Shown piece by piece: positions 37,701-52,700 of a DNA stretch of 64,000 bases. The stretch comes from Nipponacmea schrenckii (taxonomy: Eukaryota > Mollusca > Gastropoda > Lottiidae). The position numbers and the translations under genes are program-made. Location of the stretch: contig CM060203.1 of assembly GCA_030562195.1 (NCBI GenBank), positions 1,130,208 through 1,194,207 on the forward strand. Reading direction: 5' to 3'. The number at the start of each line of letters is the position of its first letter. Within the stretch, counting starts at the first letter, position 1. Below the pieces are notes generated by a model. That model was not told the DNA's origin. It was given only the letters and a program-made list of their open reading frames with translations, and ran no database searches.

Positions 37701-40700
37701 AATTCTATTCGGGATAGTATTCAGAATAAGGTCATGATAATATAATTCTACAGAAACACCTGAACTGAGACAGGCAGAATGGCGCCAGTGCCACTCATTG
37801 CCACAATTCTGAACGGATTACAGAGACGATAAAAATATTTTATGCACAATCCGATCAATCCTCTTCCGAAATGTGAAATTAAGGTCATGACCCAAAATTG
37901 AGCCACGTTTCATTTTTAAGTAATTGTTGGTTGCATGTGTGAGTGTTACGAGGCCTCTTTTTATTTTTAAGTAATTGTTGGTTGCATGTGTGAGTGTTAC
38001 GAGGCCTCTTTTTTAATGTTCGATAATTCGATAATATCGACGCTGCCCTCCATTGGGAGTTACTCTTAAAATCTACATTCGTGAATTAGCCAGAATCGAA
38101 TTATTACTTCTATTACTTACTTATTTTTAAGTAATTGTTGGGTGTATTTTTGAGTGTTACCAAGCCTCGTTTTATTTTTAAGTAATTGTTGGTTGCACGT
38201 GGAGGTGTTACGAGGCCTCTTTTTATTTTTAAGTAATTGTTGGATCTACTTTTGAGTGTTACGAGGCCTCGTTTTAGTTTTTTAAGTAATTGTTGGTTGC
38301 ATGTGTAAGTAAGAGGGTTTGAAGTTCCAAAAGGTTTCAAAGCCATGATCCAAAGTATCACGGGCCACGCTCAGTGCTGTTCACAGCTCTAGTTCTGGTT
38401 GTATTTGGTACATCGGTCGCCATAGTCAATGCAGTCGAATGCTGATGTTACAACTTCCAAGATGGCGTCAAATTTTCCACACGCACTAGTGCTGAGCGAC
38501 GTCATTGGCCAGTCTATTCTTTCTATGTCTATGTTTAGGTCTATTTTAATTAGACTGACTCGGAACCCATCGTCTTTAAGAAAAATTGCACTAATGATTT
38601 CTGTCCGAGCTGAAAACCTTTTGTGCATGTGTTAAATCCTGTGTTCGATCGCAATATTTCATCATATGTAGAAACCAGACAAAAACCGAGCCATCAAAAC
38701 CATTAATACCATTCAGTTGATTTAAATGTTGTAGATGGATATAGAAGTTTCTACCGGAACGGAAAGGGAAATTATTAACTTAGGTATCAAAGTTTTAGAT
38801 GTTAATGATAACGCCCCATTCATCAAGGAGTTGCCATCATCAGTGAGTTTATATGAAGATATGCCTGTTGGAGAAAAAGTCAGTTCCTGTTTCACCAGAG
38901 ATAAAGATAGAACGGATGTATCGTATTTCACTATTTTAAACCCCAGTAAGTATACAATCCCGCTAAAGGCTCATCTACAAGATCAAACATTTGTTCAAAA
39001 TATTGTCATACCCATGTATGATGGTGTTTTGAACAAATGTAGTGCATGTGCACCATAAACGTTGTAGACGCAGACAAAGACAGGCAGGAATATATAGGCT
39101 AAGGTACATGTGTATTGCTTCTCAACTGGTTAATTTTTCTATTTAAGTAATATGCATATGAACGATTTATAGAGCTCAATTTGAACATTCCTTAGGTACA
39201 GTTCTTTTGCGTTCAACACCATGTTACTTAACAGTCAGGACTCTCTCTATGGATGATTTTAACCTTCTTACCTGAAAACATTTCCGATATCCACATTATC
39301 GGGTATCACTGTGTGATGGTTTATTCAAAGTCCAAACTAGTAATTTCATCTCACGCTATTATTGAGTTGAAATCGTTTTTACGACGACTTTATCCAAACA
39401 AGTGAAAATGAAATTCTGTAATAAAAATCGCATCCATGGAAAAATTATAGTTCAGATTTTTGTTTGCTTCCTTAGTATCACCGAAAGATGATGTTTGGTA
39501 TTTAGACAGTGGGAGTTGTGATCTCTATTTGAAGGGGAGACTTGATTATGAAACCACAACATCATATACTCTAACAATCCTAGCTGCAGATTCTGGTGTC
39601 CCACCTAGAACTTCAATTGGAACTATAGTTATCAATATTAATGATGTTAATGACAATTATCCGGTATGTAGATCCTAATACTGATACGATACGATACTTC
39701 TCAATAAATTTAATTGAAATCGCATGCAAAAACAAAAAGGAGAACGCTATTGTTTTGAAGGATACACCTTCTTTTATCGCAGGTCTGTACGAGGTATTAT
39801 AAAGTGGTCAGTTTACGAGAAGATCTTGGTGTTGGAATTGTAATAGACGGTATTACTTGTACTGATGTAGATTCTGGTACAAATGGTGGAGTCACATATT
39901 CTTTATCAGGTTTGCTTGACGATTTTCGAAAAACGCTGTCGAGTCACAGACTAATGTGTGTAAAGGGTCTTCGTACACACGAGCCCAAAGCTTTTTGAAC
40001 TTAAATAATAGCTCAATTTCCCGAGGAGCCACAATCTTTTTATAACATAAAATTTTGTCCCCCCTTTTTTATGGTTCATCGAAATTATAAATACAGTCAA
40101 ATGTAAACACTGAAAAGGAAACCTTTTTTAACGGAGATGCTGAGATACCATTCTTTTTCAGCAACTAATGATGCGACGACAATGGCCAAGTTTCAGGTCG
40201 ATTACACTACAGGCGACATTAGTTTAAAATCTCAAGTTGATTATGAAATCAAAAAGGCCTATGAAGTAAAAGTAGAGGCTGCAGACTCGTCAACGTCGAC
40301 ACGTCTCACGTCAACTGTTGTATATTGTATAATTGTAAATGATGTTGATGATAATATTCCAACATGGTCTGTTGATCCTATTTTTATAGGTAGGTACCCT
40401 TACTTATTAGTTTCAGAAAGGTTGGGTTTGATTCTCTGGAATGTATAGGCATAGGATGGAACAAATATTTCATTTAGTGTCCATACCCATTGAGCTTCTC
40501 TATCTTGACGCAGTGGCATGAAAGATCAATTAATTATGTACTCAATGGTTATTATGAAATTTTCTAGGCTTATCTATTTAGAAAGAAAGAAAGAAACAAC
40601 TATATTTTACTATGATAACAACTTCATAGTTAAGGATCCTTTTTAACAGTTGACCCTAAGACAAACCTTTTGGCATTGGTATTTCCCGGATTATTCGTAC

Positions 40701-43700
40701 TATTCAAGGTTATCACACTATCACACGGCGACGGCGATCGACACCGGAACCCACAGCCTCACAGCCTTGTATTACTACGCGTTTTTGTTCAAGACTTACT
40801 TGATTTATAATGAAACTGGTTATTAAAGAGAAATATTAGCTGCTATGAATGTTACATAAGTCATCAATGAACCCCACTTAATAATTTGTTTCTATTCCAG
40901 ATGTAAGTGAATTATCTCATCCAGGTTCTATTGTGCTAACTCTGTCAGCTAATGACGGCGACCAAGCAAATACTGATGCGTCAAAAATTAAATACGAAAT
41001 GATGGCACCACCTTATCCAGATTGGTTTCAAATTGACCTTTACACTGGTAAGAAAATCTCTTTATAATTTGAAAATATGTCTCGGTCTGATACGCGTAGA
41101 GAATTTTTTTTGTTTTGTTTTATCACACATTATGTTATAGATCACGGGCTGTATGGTTCAAAGATATATATTATTTTTCAAAGAGAGATCGAAATTCAAA
41201 TAAGTACAAATACTAATCACTTACAGTGATACACAGCATGAATACAAACATGGAATACACACAATGATACACAACATAGATACAAACATGGAACACGCAC
41301 AATGATACACAACATGAATACAAACATGGAATACACACAATGATACACAAGATAGATACAAACATGGAACACACACAATGATACACAACATGAAAACAAA
41401 CAGGAAACAAACTATGATACACAACATGAATACAAACATGGAACACACACAATGACACACAACATGAATACAAACAGGGAACACACACAATGACACACAA
41501 CATGAATACAAACATGGAATACACACACTGTATACAAACATGAAATACACACAATGATACACAACATGAATACAAACATGGAACACACACAATGACACAC
41601 AACATGAATACAAACAGGGAAAACGAACAATGATACACAACATGAATACAAACATGGAATACACACAATGATACACAAGATAGATACAAACATGGAACAC
41701 ACACAATGATACACAACATGAATACAAACAGAGGAACACACACAATGATACACAACATGAATACAAACATGGAACACACACAATGACACACAACATGAAT
41801 ACAAACAGGGAACACACACAATGACACACAACATGAATACAAACAGGGAACAAACACAGTGATTCACAACGTGAATACAAACATGGAACACGCACAATGA
41901 TACACAACATGAATACAAACAGAGGAACACACACAATGATACACAACATGAATACAAACATGGAACACACACAATGATACACAACATGAATACAAAGAGG
42001 AAACACACACAATGGTACACAACATGAATACAAACATGAAACACACACAATGATACGCAACATGGATACAAACATGGAACAAACACAATGATACACAACA
42101 TGAATACAAACAGAGGAACACACAAAATGATACACAACATAAATACAAACATGGAACACACACAATGATACACAACATGAATACAAACATGGAACACGCA
42201 CAATGATACACAACATAGATACAAACATGGAATACACTCAATGATACACAACATGAAAAGAAACATGGAGACACACACAATGATACACAACATGAATATA
42301 AACATGGAACAAACACAATGATACACAACATAGATACAAACATGAAACACACTCAATGATACACAACATGAATACAAACATGGAACAAACACAATGATAC
42401 ACAACATGAATACAAACATGGAACAAACACAATGATTCACAACATGAATACGAACATGGAACACACACAATGATACACAACATGAATACGAACATGGAAC
42501 ACACACAATGATACACAACATGAATACGAACATGGAACACACACAATGACACACAACATGAATACAAACAGAGGAACACACACAATGATACACAACATGA
42601 ATACAAACATGGAACACACACAATGACACACAACATGAATACAAACATGGAGACACACACAATGATACACAACATGAATACAAACATGGAACACACACAA
42701 TGAAACACAACATGAAAACAAACATGGAACACACACAATGATACACAACATGAAAACAAACAGGAAACAAACTATGATATACAACATGAATACACACAGG
42801 AAACACACAGAATGATACACAACATGAATACAAACATGGAGACACACACAATGATACACAACATGAATACAAACAGGAAATAAACTATGATATACAACAT
42901 GAATACACACAGGAAACACACAGAATGATGAATGATACACAACATGAATACAAACATGGAGACAAACAATGATACACAACATAAATACAAACAGGAAACA
43001 CACACAATGATACACAACATAGATACAAACATGGAACACGCACAATGATACACAACATTTAAACAAACAGGAAAGAAACTATGATATACAACATGAATAC
43101 ACACAGGAAACACACAGAATGACACACAACATGAATACAAACATGGAACACACACAATGATACACAACATGAATACAAACATGGAACACACACAATGATA
43201 CACAACATGAAAACAAACATGAAACACACACAATGATACACAACATGAAAACAAACAGGAAACAAACACGTGTATCATCTTATTCGCATGGCTATCTTTA
43301 ATCATTGAAGCAATGTTTTCCTCCTGATCTGCCTTAGGAATGTAACAAGTGAATTCTTAAGGGAAGAAAAGAGTTCGATTGCATTTTGCTTCTGAAGCAG
43401 GGAATCTTTGGCCAGTGGAGAGGGGCATTTTCAGATAAAACATGTGTATAGTCATGGAGAAGTTTCTTCATTTTCTTAGCTAATTGACTTTCAAAGATTA
43501 AGCTCAGTGATTTACATTTTGTACTGGTTAGTTAACTGCATGAATGAGCAATTGAGAAAACTTTTTTGTTATTTACGGTAGAAAGATTATCGTACCAACA
43601 GAGTCAGGACTCTGTGTATGAAAGATGTGTAAAACAGTTGCATAATGGACTATAATAATTTAGGCGGTGCGAAAAAATATAACCGTTTAGGACATTTAGA

Positions 43701-46700
43701 AAAGTAAGGAGCTGTTTTATTAATTAATGGTTGTAAAAATATTATTATAGGAGTTGTTTTTGTAAAGTCTATTATGAATAGATTAACAGCATCATGGGTT
43801 ACTATGAATGTCATCGCCTATTCAGATAAATCTATAGGATACAACCAGGTTACAGTTAATGTTACTATTGTCGATGAAAATAATGTTTCTCCAACATTTG
43901 AAGAGGTATCTAAAAATTTAATTTGACAATAATACACGTAATCTATAGTTTTATCGATTAACTGGCTAAAAATATGGATATATTATGTCAAATGTAAAGA
44001 CATAGAACCCTGAGATTTCTCAGTCTGCCATTCGGTATTTTTATTTCGACAAATGCAAAGTGAAATATCAAAATAAAAAAATAACCGCATACCACGATTG
44101 GACTAGTTGTGTAGAATCCTTATCTTCTTAATCGTTCGTTTTATTATAGGTGTTTTATCAAGGAAATGTAACAGAAAATGATGTGGTAGGAACATATATT
44201 TTAACTGTTAGTGCAGTAGATCCTGAATATGGTATTAATGGTGAAGTTAGATATTTCCTTAACTGTGAGATCATTTATTATATTATATAAACTTGCAATT
44301 TAGTATTTAAATCGAACTTTATTCGACTTTTGAACACTTTTAACTATTGGAATTGTAACTGAGAGAATTCGAAGTTAATATTGATTTGTGTGGACGATAT
44401 AGTTATGTTACAAAAATATAGGGAATTTATTTGGTCTTGATAATTCTGGTGATTATTGTGAAGAAAGATAATTTATAGAATTTTTATAAACTATTGAATT
44501 TCAGCGCCACTGTTCCAGGTGGATTTAACATCTGGAGAGGTTTCTCTTAAAGCATCCCTTGATTATGAAACAGATACTGTCCATTCTTTAAAAATCGAGG
44601 CAAGAGACTTGGGAAAACCATCACAGTCTGGTTATGCTTTTCTTCTCATCAATGTTAATCCAGTTAACGAATTCGATCCAATTATAATTGGACCAACGTC
44701 TCCTATTGATATTTCCGAAGATACATGGCCAGGTATATTGATAAACTAAAAAAAGTGTCATTTTCATTGTATTATCTACATCATAATTCAGATGATGAAT
44801 TATGTAGAATATCTTTTCATATTTCATTCGAATAAAGTTTCATTTTCTAGAAACAGGAGGGTAATGCACAGCGCAATGTTTCAGACAACTCCTACATCGC
44901 ATAAGCACATTTTCACATTAAACATTAAAACTGTGGATTGGAAGTACCTTGTAACAAAACTAATTTAGTATATGTTTATGTTTTTATTTTAGGAACTGAT
45001 CTCTTTGATTTTGATGCCACAGACATGGATGATGGTATGGATGGTATTGTGACGTTTTCAATACAGACAGAATTATCTCCATTTTCTATAGACCCAAACC
45101 TTGGTGTATTTCGTGTTGCAAGCCAATTAGATAGAGAAGATCAGTCATATTGGGAAATTATTATCGTTGCAACAGATGGTTCTGCACTTAATCCTAAAAA
45201 CACAACAACTGTCGTAACCATTAATCTTTTGGACATTAATGATAACAGTCCGATTTGTAATCCATTATCTACTACCAATATACCACCAGGACACCAACTT
45301 AACACCATTTTAGCTACTATGTTCTGTACAGACGCTGATAGCGGAAGCAATGGAGAGTTTACTTTTACTAAACTTTCTGGGGATATCAAAGGAGCCTTTG
45401 ATGTTGATACATATTCGGGAGATATAACCCTATTGAAGACACCTACAGAAACAAGATATACGTTATTTATTCAAATCAAAGATAAAGGTAGCCCACAACG
45501 CAGTGTTCTTATCGCCTTTGACATTATTGCTGAAGTTCAATTTAATTTTACTCAGTTACCTACAATAATTAACGTTCCAGAAGATACATTACCCAATGAA
45601 GAACTAATTGATATTGAAACCTGCTGTACTCCGAGAAACGTTAAGTATGAAATTTTGAATGGTAACGAAGATGGGCATGTAGTCCTAGATCCTTCATCTG
45701 GTAAATTAATCTTGAGAAGAATGTTTGATTATGAAAAAAAGCAAAGATTCAGTTACCGAATTCGTGCCTGCATTGTATCATCATACACTGTAGTCGAGGA
45801 AATTGTAAATGTCAATATTGAAGATTCAAATGACAACTCTCCTAAATTTATGACCTCCTTCCAAGAGATTTCAGTTGTTGAAAATACACCCCCATCGACG
45901 TCTGTTTTGAATATAAAAGCCATGGATCCTGATAGCGGTTCGAACGGTGAAATAGTGTATAGTATAAGTTATGCAACCAAATTTGGGATAGACGCATCGG
46001 GTGACTTGTCAGTAACATCGTCTCTTGATGCTGAAACAGTTTCTCAGTATACACTTGAAATAACTGCCACCGACAAGGGCTCCGTACCCAGAAGCAGTAT
46101 GACAACAGTTATCATAAACATACAGAACTTTAATGACTTTAGTCCTCAAATTTTAAATGTGATAAATGGAATGGCTGTTTCTAATGTTTCGGAAGATTCA
46201 GCATTAGGGTCTCCTATCTTTAAAATTGAAGCAGAAGATAAAGACATTGACACTATTCTGACCTTCTCAATAACCGCTGGAAATATCAATAATGCTTTTG
46301 TAATTGATAAGTCAACTGGAGATATCTTTCTGGCGACTATTCTGGACAGAGAAACAACCCCTCAGTATAATATTTCTGTAGAAATAAACACTCAAAATAG
46401 TGAAACAGTATCGGCGCTTGTTGTAATAAACATACTTGATGTAAATGACAATGATCCGAAATTTGATCAGGATGTATACCATCTTGAAGTGACACACGGA
46501 GATCCGGTAAATCAGATTTTAAAAGAGTTTATAATCGAGGATGCAGATAGCGGAGTTAATGCTGATATTGCTAGTGTTACTATCACTGATGGAGATCCTA
46601 ATAATCATTTTAAAATTGACGATACTAAATTATTTACGAATGTGCAGATAGACTACAATACTGATAAGTTATATAAACTTACTCTTAAGGCAACTGACGA

Positions 46701-49700
46701 TGGACTCTCACGAAGGTCAGGCTACACTAGAGTGAATATCCAAGTTCTTCCAAAATACAAACCACCCAAATTCATATTTAATACTTATAACAAGGACGTG
46801 TTAGAAGATGTCGTCTCATCTGATACAATATTTGATATGGATGCAACGTCAGATGGTGCTACTGAAGGTGTCACAGGAACAATAAACTATGTCATACAAA
46901 GTGGCGACCCAGACAACGATTTCGTCATCTCGGAAACAACTGGTATCATATCAATAACGAGTGAAATCGACTTTGAGCATAGACAGTCATATGAATTAGT
47001 AATTCTAGCAAAGAGTAAAGAAGACCCCCTGTTGAGTTCCTCATCAACAATAACACTATCTATACGAAATATTAATGATAACCGTCCTATTTTCAATAAA
47101 CAATTTTATGATTTTAATGTCGATGAAAATGCCGTTACTGGAGATCTTGTCGGAGCAGTAATTGCAACAGATGCAGATGAATCTCCCTTTAATTCATTTA
47201 CATACAATTTAGGTAGTGCGATTGGTTCAACAGATTTCATTATTGACAATGTCGGTAACATTAAGGTTGACAAAACCTTATCGTTTATCACTCAACAGTT
47301 TTACAGTTTACCGGTCATAGCTGACGATGGAGCTTATCAAACATACTCGTTGATAATCATTAGAATCAACGACATCAATGACAATTCCCCTACGTTTACA
47401 CCCAGTAAGTATTACTCATTATAGTACAATAGACTTTATGATATAGTCGTTAGTCCAAGGAGCATGTGACTCGGAGAGGTTTGATATTAAAAGCGACCAT
47501 CAGTAGGCTCATTGATCAGATGAAAAACTAGAATTGCTTACAATTATGAACGTATTTCGAGAGCCTTAAAATATTTTGTAGGCTAAATTTGCAATGACCT
47601 ACTTCTAGACAATATATTGAATATCATTTTACCTAGTTTTCAAAGTCATAAAATAATTAGGTCACACCTTCCGTAACGGTTAATAATGGCGAAAATATGA
47701 AAATTATCAATTTTTGCTGTATTTAAGTACACTTATCTCTATGAATTTTTTAAGTAAGCCAAATTAAAAAATATCTACTCGTAGACAATATATTGAATAT
47801 TATTTGACCTAATTTTCAAGGTCATAGATTAAGTGGGTCACACCTTCCGTACCCGTTAAAGTGACCTAATTTTGAAAAAATCGAAATTTAAATAATTCGA
47901 AAGAAAATACGAAATTTGAAAATCGGTCTCCAAGAAAAGGTAGATAATGATCCATTGTATCTATGTGCTAAATTTCATCAAAATCGGTCTATCAGTAGTG
48001 TCTGAATTTCGGATTTAAGAATTGTAACGAAAATTCAAAATGGCGGCCGATATGGCAGCTTGACCTAATTATTTAGGTCAAATCAATTACTATTGACAAG
48101 TTATTGATAAAACAGTTTTCACTTTTCACCTAGCAGTTATAGACCGGAAGTTACGTAATTACGTCATTTGAGGCTAAACCGGAAGTGGAATTTTTATTTT
48201 CACATTTTTTCAAAAATTATAAACATATCGCTTATCAACTGGTAAAGTTTCAAAATTTTACCATTTATATTAAAGGAGAAATCACGGTCTGAAATTTTTG
48301 CCGATGACCCTTGAATATTGAATTGCAAATCGTGGGTAAAATATTTAACCTAATTGCATAAAACCTATAATTGTTAGTTGACAAATACATTGAAGTTTTC
48401 AAATCTGAAAATCCGGTCAAAATCGAACTGAAAATAAACTTGCTAAAGCAAAAAAACCTGAACTTCCGGTTCTCACTTCCTGTCAGAGATAGAACTTCCG
48501 GTTTTGTTTTATTTGATAATCGAAATCATTCTAAGATCAACTGTAGATTTAGAATTTCTGCACCTTTTACCAGTTTGTCTGCAAACTCATCCAAGAATTA
48601 CAAAAAAAAAAAAAAAACTAGAATTGCTTACAATTATGAACGTATTTCGAGAGCCTTAAAATATTATGTAGGCTAAATTTGCAATTACCTACATCTAGAC
48701 AATATATTGAATATCATTTGACCTAGTTTTCAAAGTCATAAAATAATTAGGTCACACCTTCCGTAACGGTTAATGATGGCGAAAATATGAAAATTATCAA
48801 TTTTTGCTGTATTTAAGTACACTTATCTCTATGAATTTTTTAAGTAAGCCAAATTAAAAAATATCTTCTCGTAGACAATATATTGAATATTATTTGACCT
48901 AATTTTCAAGGTCATAGATTAAGTGGGTCACACCTTCCGTACCCGTTAAAGTGACCTAATTTTGAAAAAATCGAAATTTAAATAATTCGAAAGAAAAAAC
49001 GAAATTTGAAAATCGGTCTCCAAGAAAAGGTAGATAATGATCCATTGTATCTATGTGCTAAATTTCATCAAAATCGGTCTATCAGTAGTGTCTGAATTTC
49101 GGATTTAAGAATTGTAAGGAAAATTCAAAATGGCGGCCGATATGGCAGCTTGACCTAATTATTTAGGTCAAATCAATTACTATTGACAAGTTATTTATAA
49201 AACAGTTTTCACTTTTCACCTAGCAGTTATAGACCGGAAGTTACATAATTACGTCATTTGAGGCTAAACCGGAAGTGGAATTTTTTTTTTCACATTTTTT
49301 CAAAAATTATAAACATATCGCCTATCAACTGGTAAAGTTTCAAAATTTTACCATTTATATTAAAGGAGAAATCACGGTCTGAAATTTTTGCCGATGACCC
49401 TTGAATATTGAATTGCAAATCGTGGGTAAAATATTTAACCTAATTGCATAAAACCTATAATTGTTAGTTGACAAATACATTGAAGTTTTCAAATCTGAAA
49501 ATCCGGTCAAAATCGAACTGAAAATAAACTTGCTAAAGCAAAAAAAAACCCGAACTTCCGGTTCTCACTTCCTGTCAGAGATAGAACTTCCGGTTTTGTT
49601 TTATTTGATAATAGAAATCATTCTAAGATCAACTGTAGATTTAGAATTTCTGCACCTTTTACCAGTTTGTCTGCAAACTCATCCAAGAATTACAAAAAAA

Positions 49701-52700
49701 AAAAAAAAAATAAAATAATCCGAACGATTACAATACGTTTTCGCCAAAGTCGAAATACGTAATAAAATAATCCGAACGATTACAATACGTTTTCGCCAAA
49801 GTCGAAATACGTAAAAAATAAAACTAGAATTGCTTACAATTATGAACGTATTTCGAGAGCCTTAAAATATTATATAGGCTAAATTTGCAATTACCTACAT
49901 CTAGACAATATATTGAATATCATTTGACCTAGTTTTCAAAGTCATAAAATAATTAGGTCACACCTTCCGTAACGGTTAATGATGGCGAAAATATGAAAAT
50001 TATCAATTTTTGCTGTATTTAAGTACACTTATCTCTATGAATTTTTTAAGTAAGCCAAATTAAAAAATATCTACTCGTAGACAATATATTGAATATTATT
50101 TGACCTAATTTTCAAGGTCATAGATTAAGTGGGTCACACCTTCCGTACCCGTTAAAGTGACCTAATTTTGAAAAAATCGAAATTTAAATAATTCGAAAGA
50201 AAATACGAAATTTGAAAATCGGTCTCCAAGAAAAGGTAGATAATGATCCATTGTATCTATGTGCTAAATTTCATCAAAATCGGTCTATCAGTAGTGTCTG
50301 AATTTCGGATTTAAGAATTGTAACAAAAATTCAAAATGGCGGCCGATATGGCAGCTTGACCTAATTATTTAGGTCAAATCAATTACTATTGACAAGTTAT
50401 TTATAAAACAGTTTTCACTTTTCACCTAGCACTTATAGACCGGAAGTTACGTAATTACGTCATTTGAGGCTAAACCGGAAGTGGGAATTTTTTTTTCACA
50501 TTTTTTTAAAAATTATAAACATATCGCCTATCAACTGGGAAAGTTTCAAAATTTTACCATTTATATTAAAGGAGAAATCACGGTCTGAAATTTTTGCCGA
50601 TGACCCTTGAATATTGAATTGCAAATCGTGGGTAAAATATTTAACCTAATTGCATAAAACCTATAATTGTTAGTTGACAAATACATTGAAGTTTTCAAAT
50701 CTGAAAATCCGGTCAAAATCGAACTGAAAATAAACTTGCTAAAGCAAAAAAAACCTGAACTTCCGGTTCTCACTTCCTGTCAGAGATAGAACTTCCGGTT
50801 TTGTTTTATTTGATAATTGAAATAAACATTTCTAAATCGAATTTTAAATGATTTAGTCCTCAAATTTTAAATGTGAAATGGAATGGCTGTTTCTAATGTT
50901 TCGGAAGATTCGGCATTCGGATCTCCTATCTTTAAAATTGAAGCAGAAGATAAAGACATTAACACTATTCTTACCTACTCAATAACCGCTGGAAATATCA
51001 ATAATGCTTTTGTAATTGATAAGTCAACTGGAGATATCTTTCTGGCGACTATTCTGGACAGAGAAACAACCCCTCAGTATAATATTTCTGTAGAAATAAA
51101 CACTCAAAATAGTGAAACAGTATCGGCGCTTGTTGTAATAAACATACTTGATGTAAATGACAATGATCCGAAATTTGATCAGGATGTATACCATCTCGAA
51201 GTGACACACGGAGGTCCGGTAAATCAGATTTTAAAAGAGTTTATAATCGAGGATGCAGATAGCGGAAATAATGCTGATATTGCTAGTGTTACTATCACTG
51301 ATGGAGATCCTAATAATCATTTTAAAATTGACGATAATAAATTATTTACGAATATGCAGATAGACTACAGTACTGATAAGTTATATAAACTTACTCTTAA
51401 GGCAACTGACGATGGACTCACACGAAGGTCAGGCTACACTAGAGTGAATATCCAAGTTCTTCCAAAATACAAACCACCCAAATTCATATTTAATACTTAT
51501 AACAAGGACGTGTTAGAAGATGTCGTCTCATCTGATACAATATTTGATATGGATGCAACGTCAGATGGTGCTACTGAAGGTGTCACAGGAACAATAACCT
51601 ATGTCATACAAAGTGGCGACCCAGACAACGATTTCGTCATCTCGGAAACAACTGGTATCATATCAATAGCGAGTGAAATCGACTTTGAGCATAGACAGTC
51701 ATATGAATTAGTAATTCTAGCAAAGAGTAAAGAAGACCCTCTGTTGAGTTCCTCATCAACAATAACACTATCTATACGAAATATTAATGATAACCGTCCT
51801 ATTTTCAATAAACAATTTTATGATTTTAATGTCGATGAAAATGCCGTTACTGGAGATCTTGTCGGAGCAGTAATTGCAACAGATGCAGATGAATCTCCCT
51901 TTAATTCATTTACATACAATTTAGGTAGTGCGATTGGTTCAACAGATTTCATTATTGACAATGTCGGTAACATTAAGGTTGACAAAATCTTATCGTTTAT
52001 CACTCAACAGTTTTACAGTTTACCGGTCATAGCTGACGATGGAGCTCATCAAACATTCTCGTTGATAATCATTAGAATCAACGACATCAATGACAATTCC
52101 CCTACGTTTACACCCAGTAAGTATTACTCATTATAGTACAATAGACTTTATGATATAGTGGTTAGTCCAAGGAGCATGTGACTCGGAGAGGTTTGATGTT
52201 AAAAGCGACCATCAGTAGGCTCATTGATCAGATAAAAAATTAATAAAGGTTACTATTTACAGGTTCTTTCAACGTAGATGTTGTGGAATCCATGGGTAAA
52301 GGGAACACGTTTTATACTGTTAACGCCAATGATTTAGACACTGGTACCAATGGGGAAATCAAGTATACTCTCGTCTCTGGTAACTCTGGTAATCAACTAG
52401 CACTTGATCCTAATTCTGGAGCTTTAACAATTGTCTCAAACCTGGACAGAGAAGCTCATGACAGATTTGAGTTGGTTATCCGAGCTGAAGATAGAGGTTC
52501 ACCACAAGCTCTTTCCGGTACATTATCACTTACTGTAGATGTGACAGACGTAAATGATTTAAATCCAACCTTTACCTCCTCTATTGAAGATGTTACAATT
52601 GGCCGATCCACACTACCTGGCACACCAGTTGTTTCAAAGACAGCTACTGATGGTGATCTTGGAGATAATGCAGTCATAGTTTATGAAATAACCAGTGGTA

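Noticed and set aside
41213..43305. Several long minus-strand open frames (up to about 490 codons) rich in Cys, Val and His.
   Set aside because: They are overlapping frames of the 38-bp satellite, whose unit has no stop codon on that strand; no start context, splice sites or domain.
46312..47291. Minus-strand open frames opposite cadherin exon 11 and its copy.
   Set aside because: Shadows of a strongly supported coding exon; no motifs or splice context.
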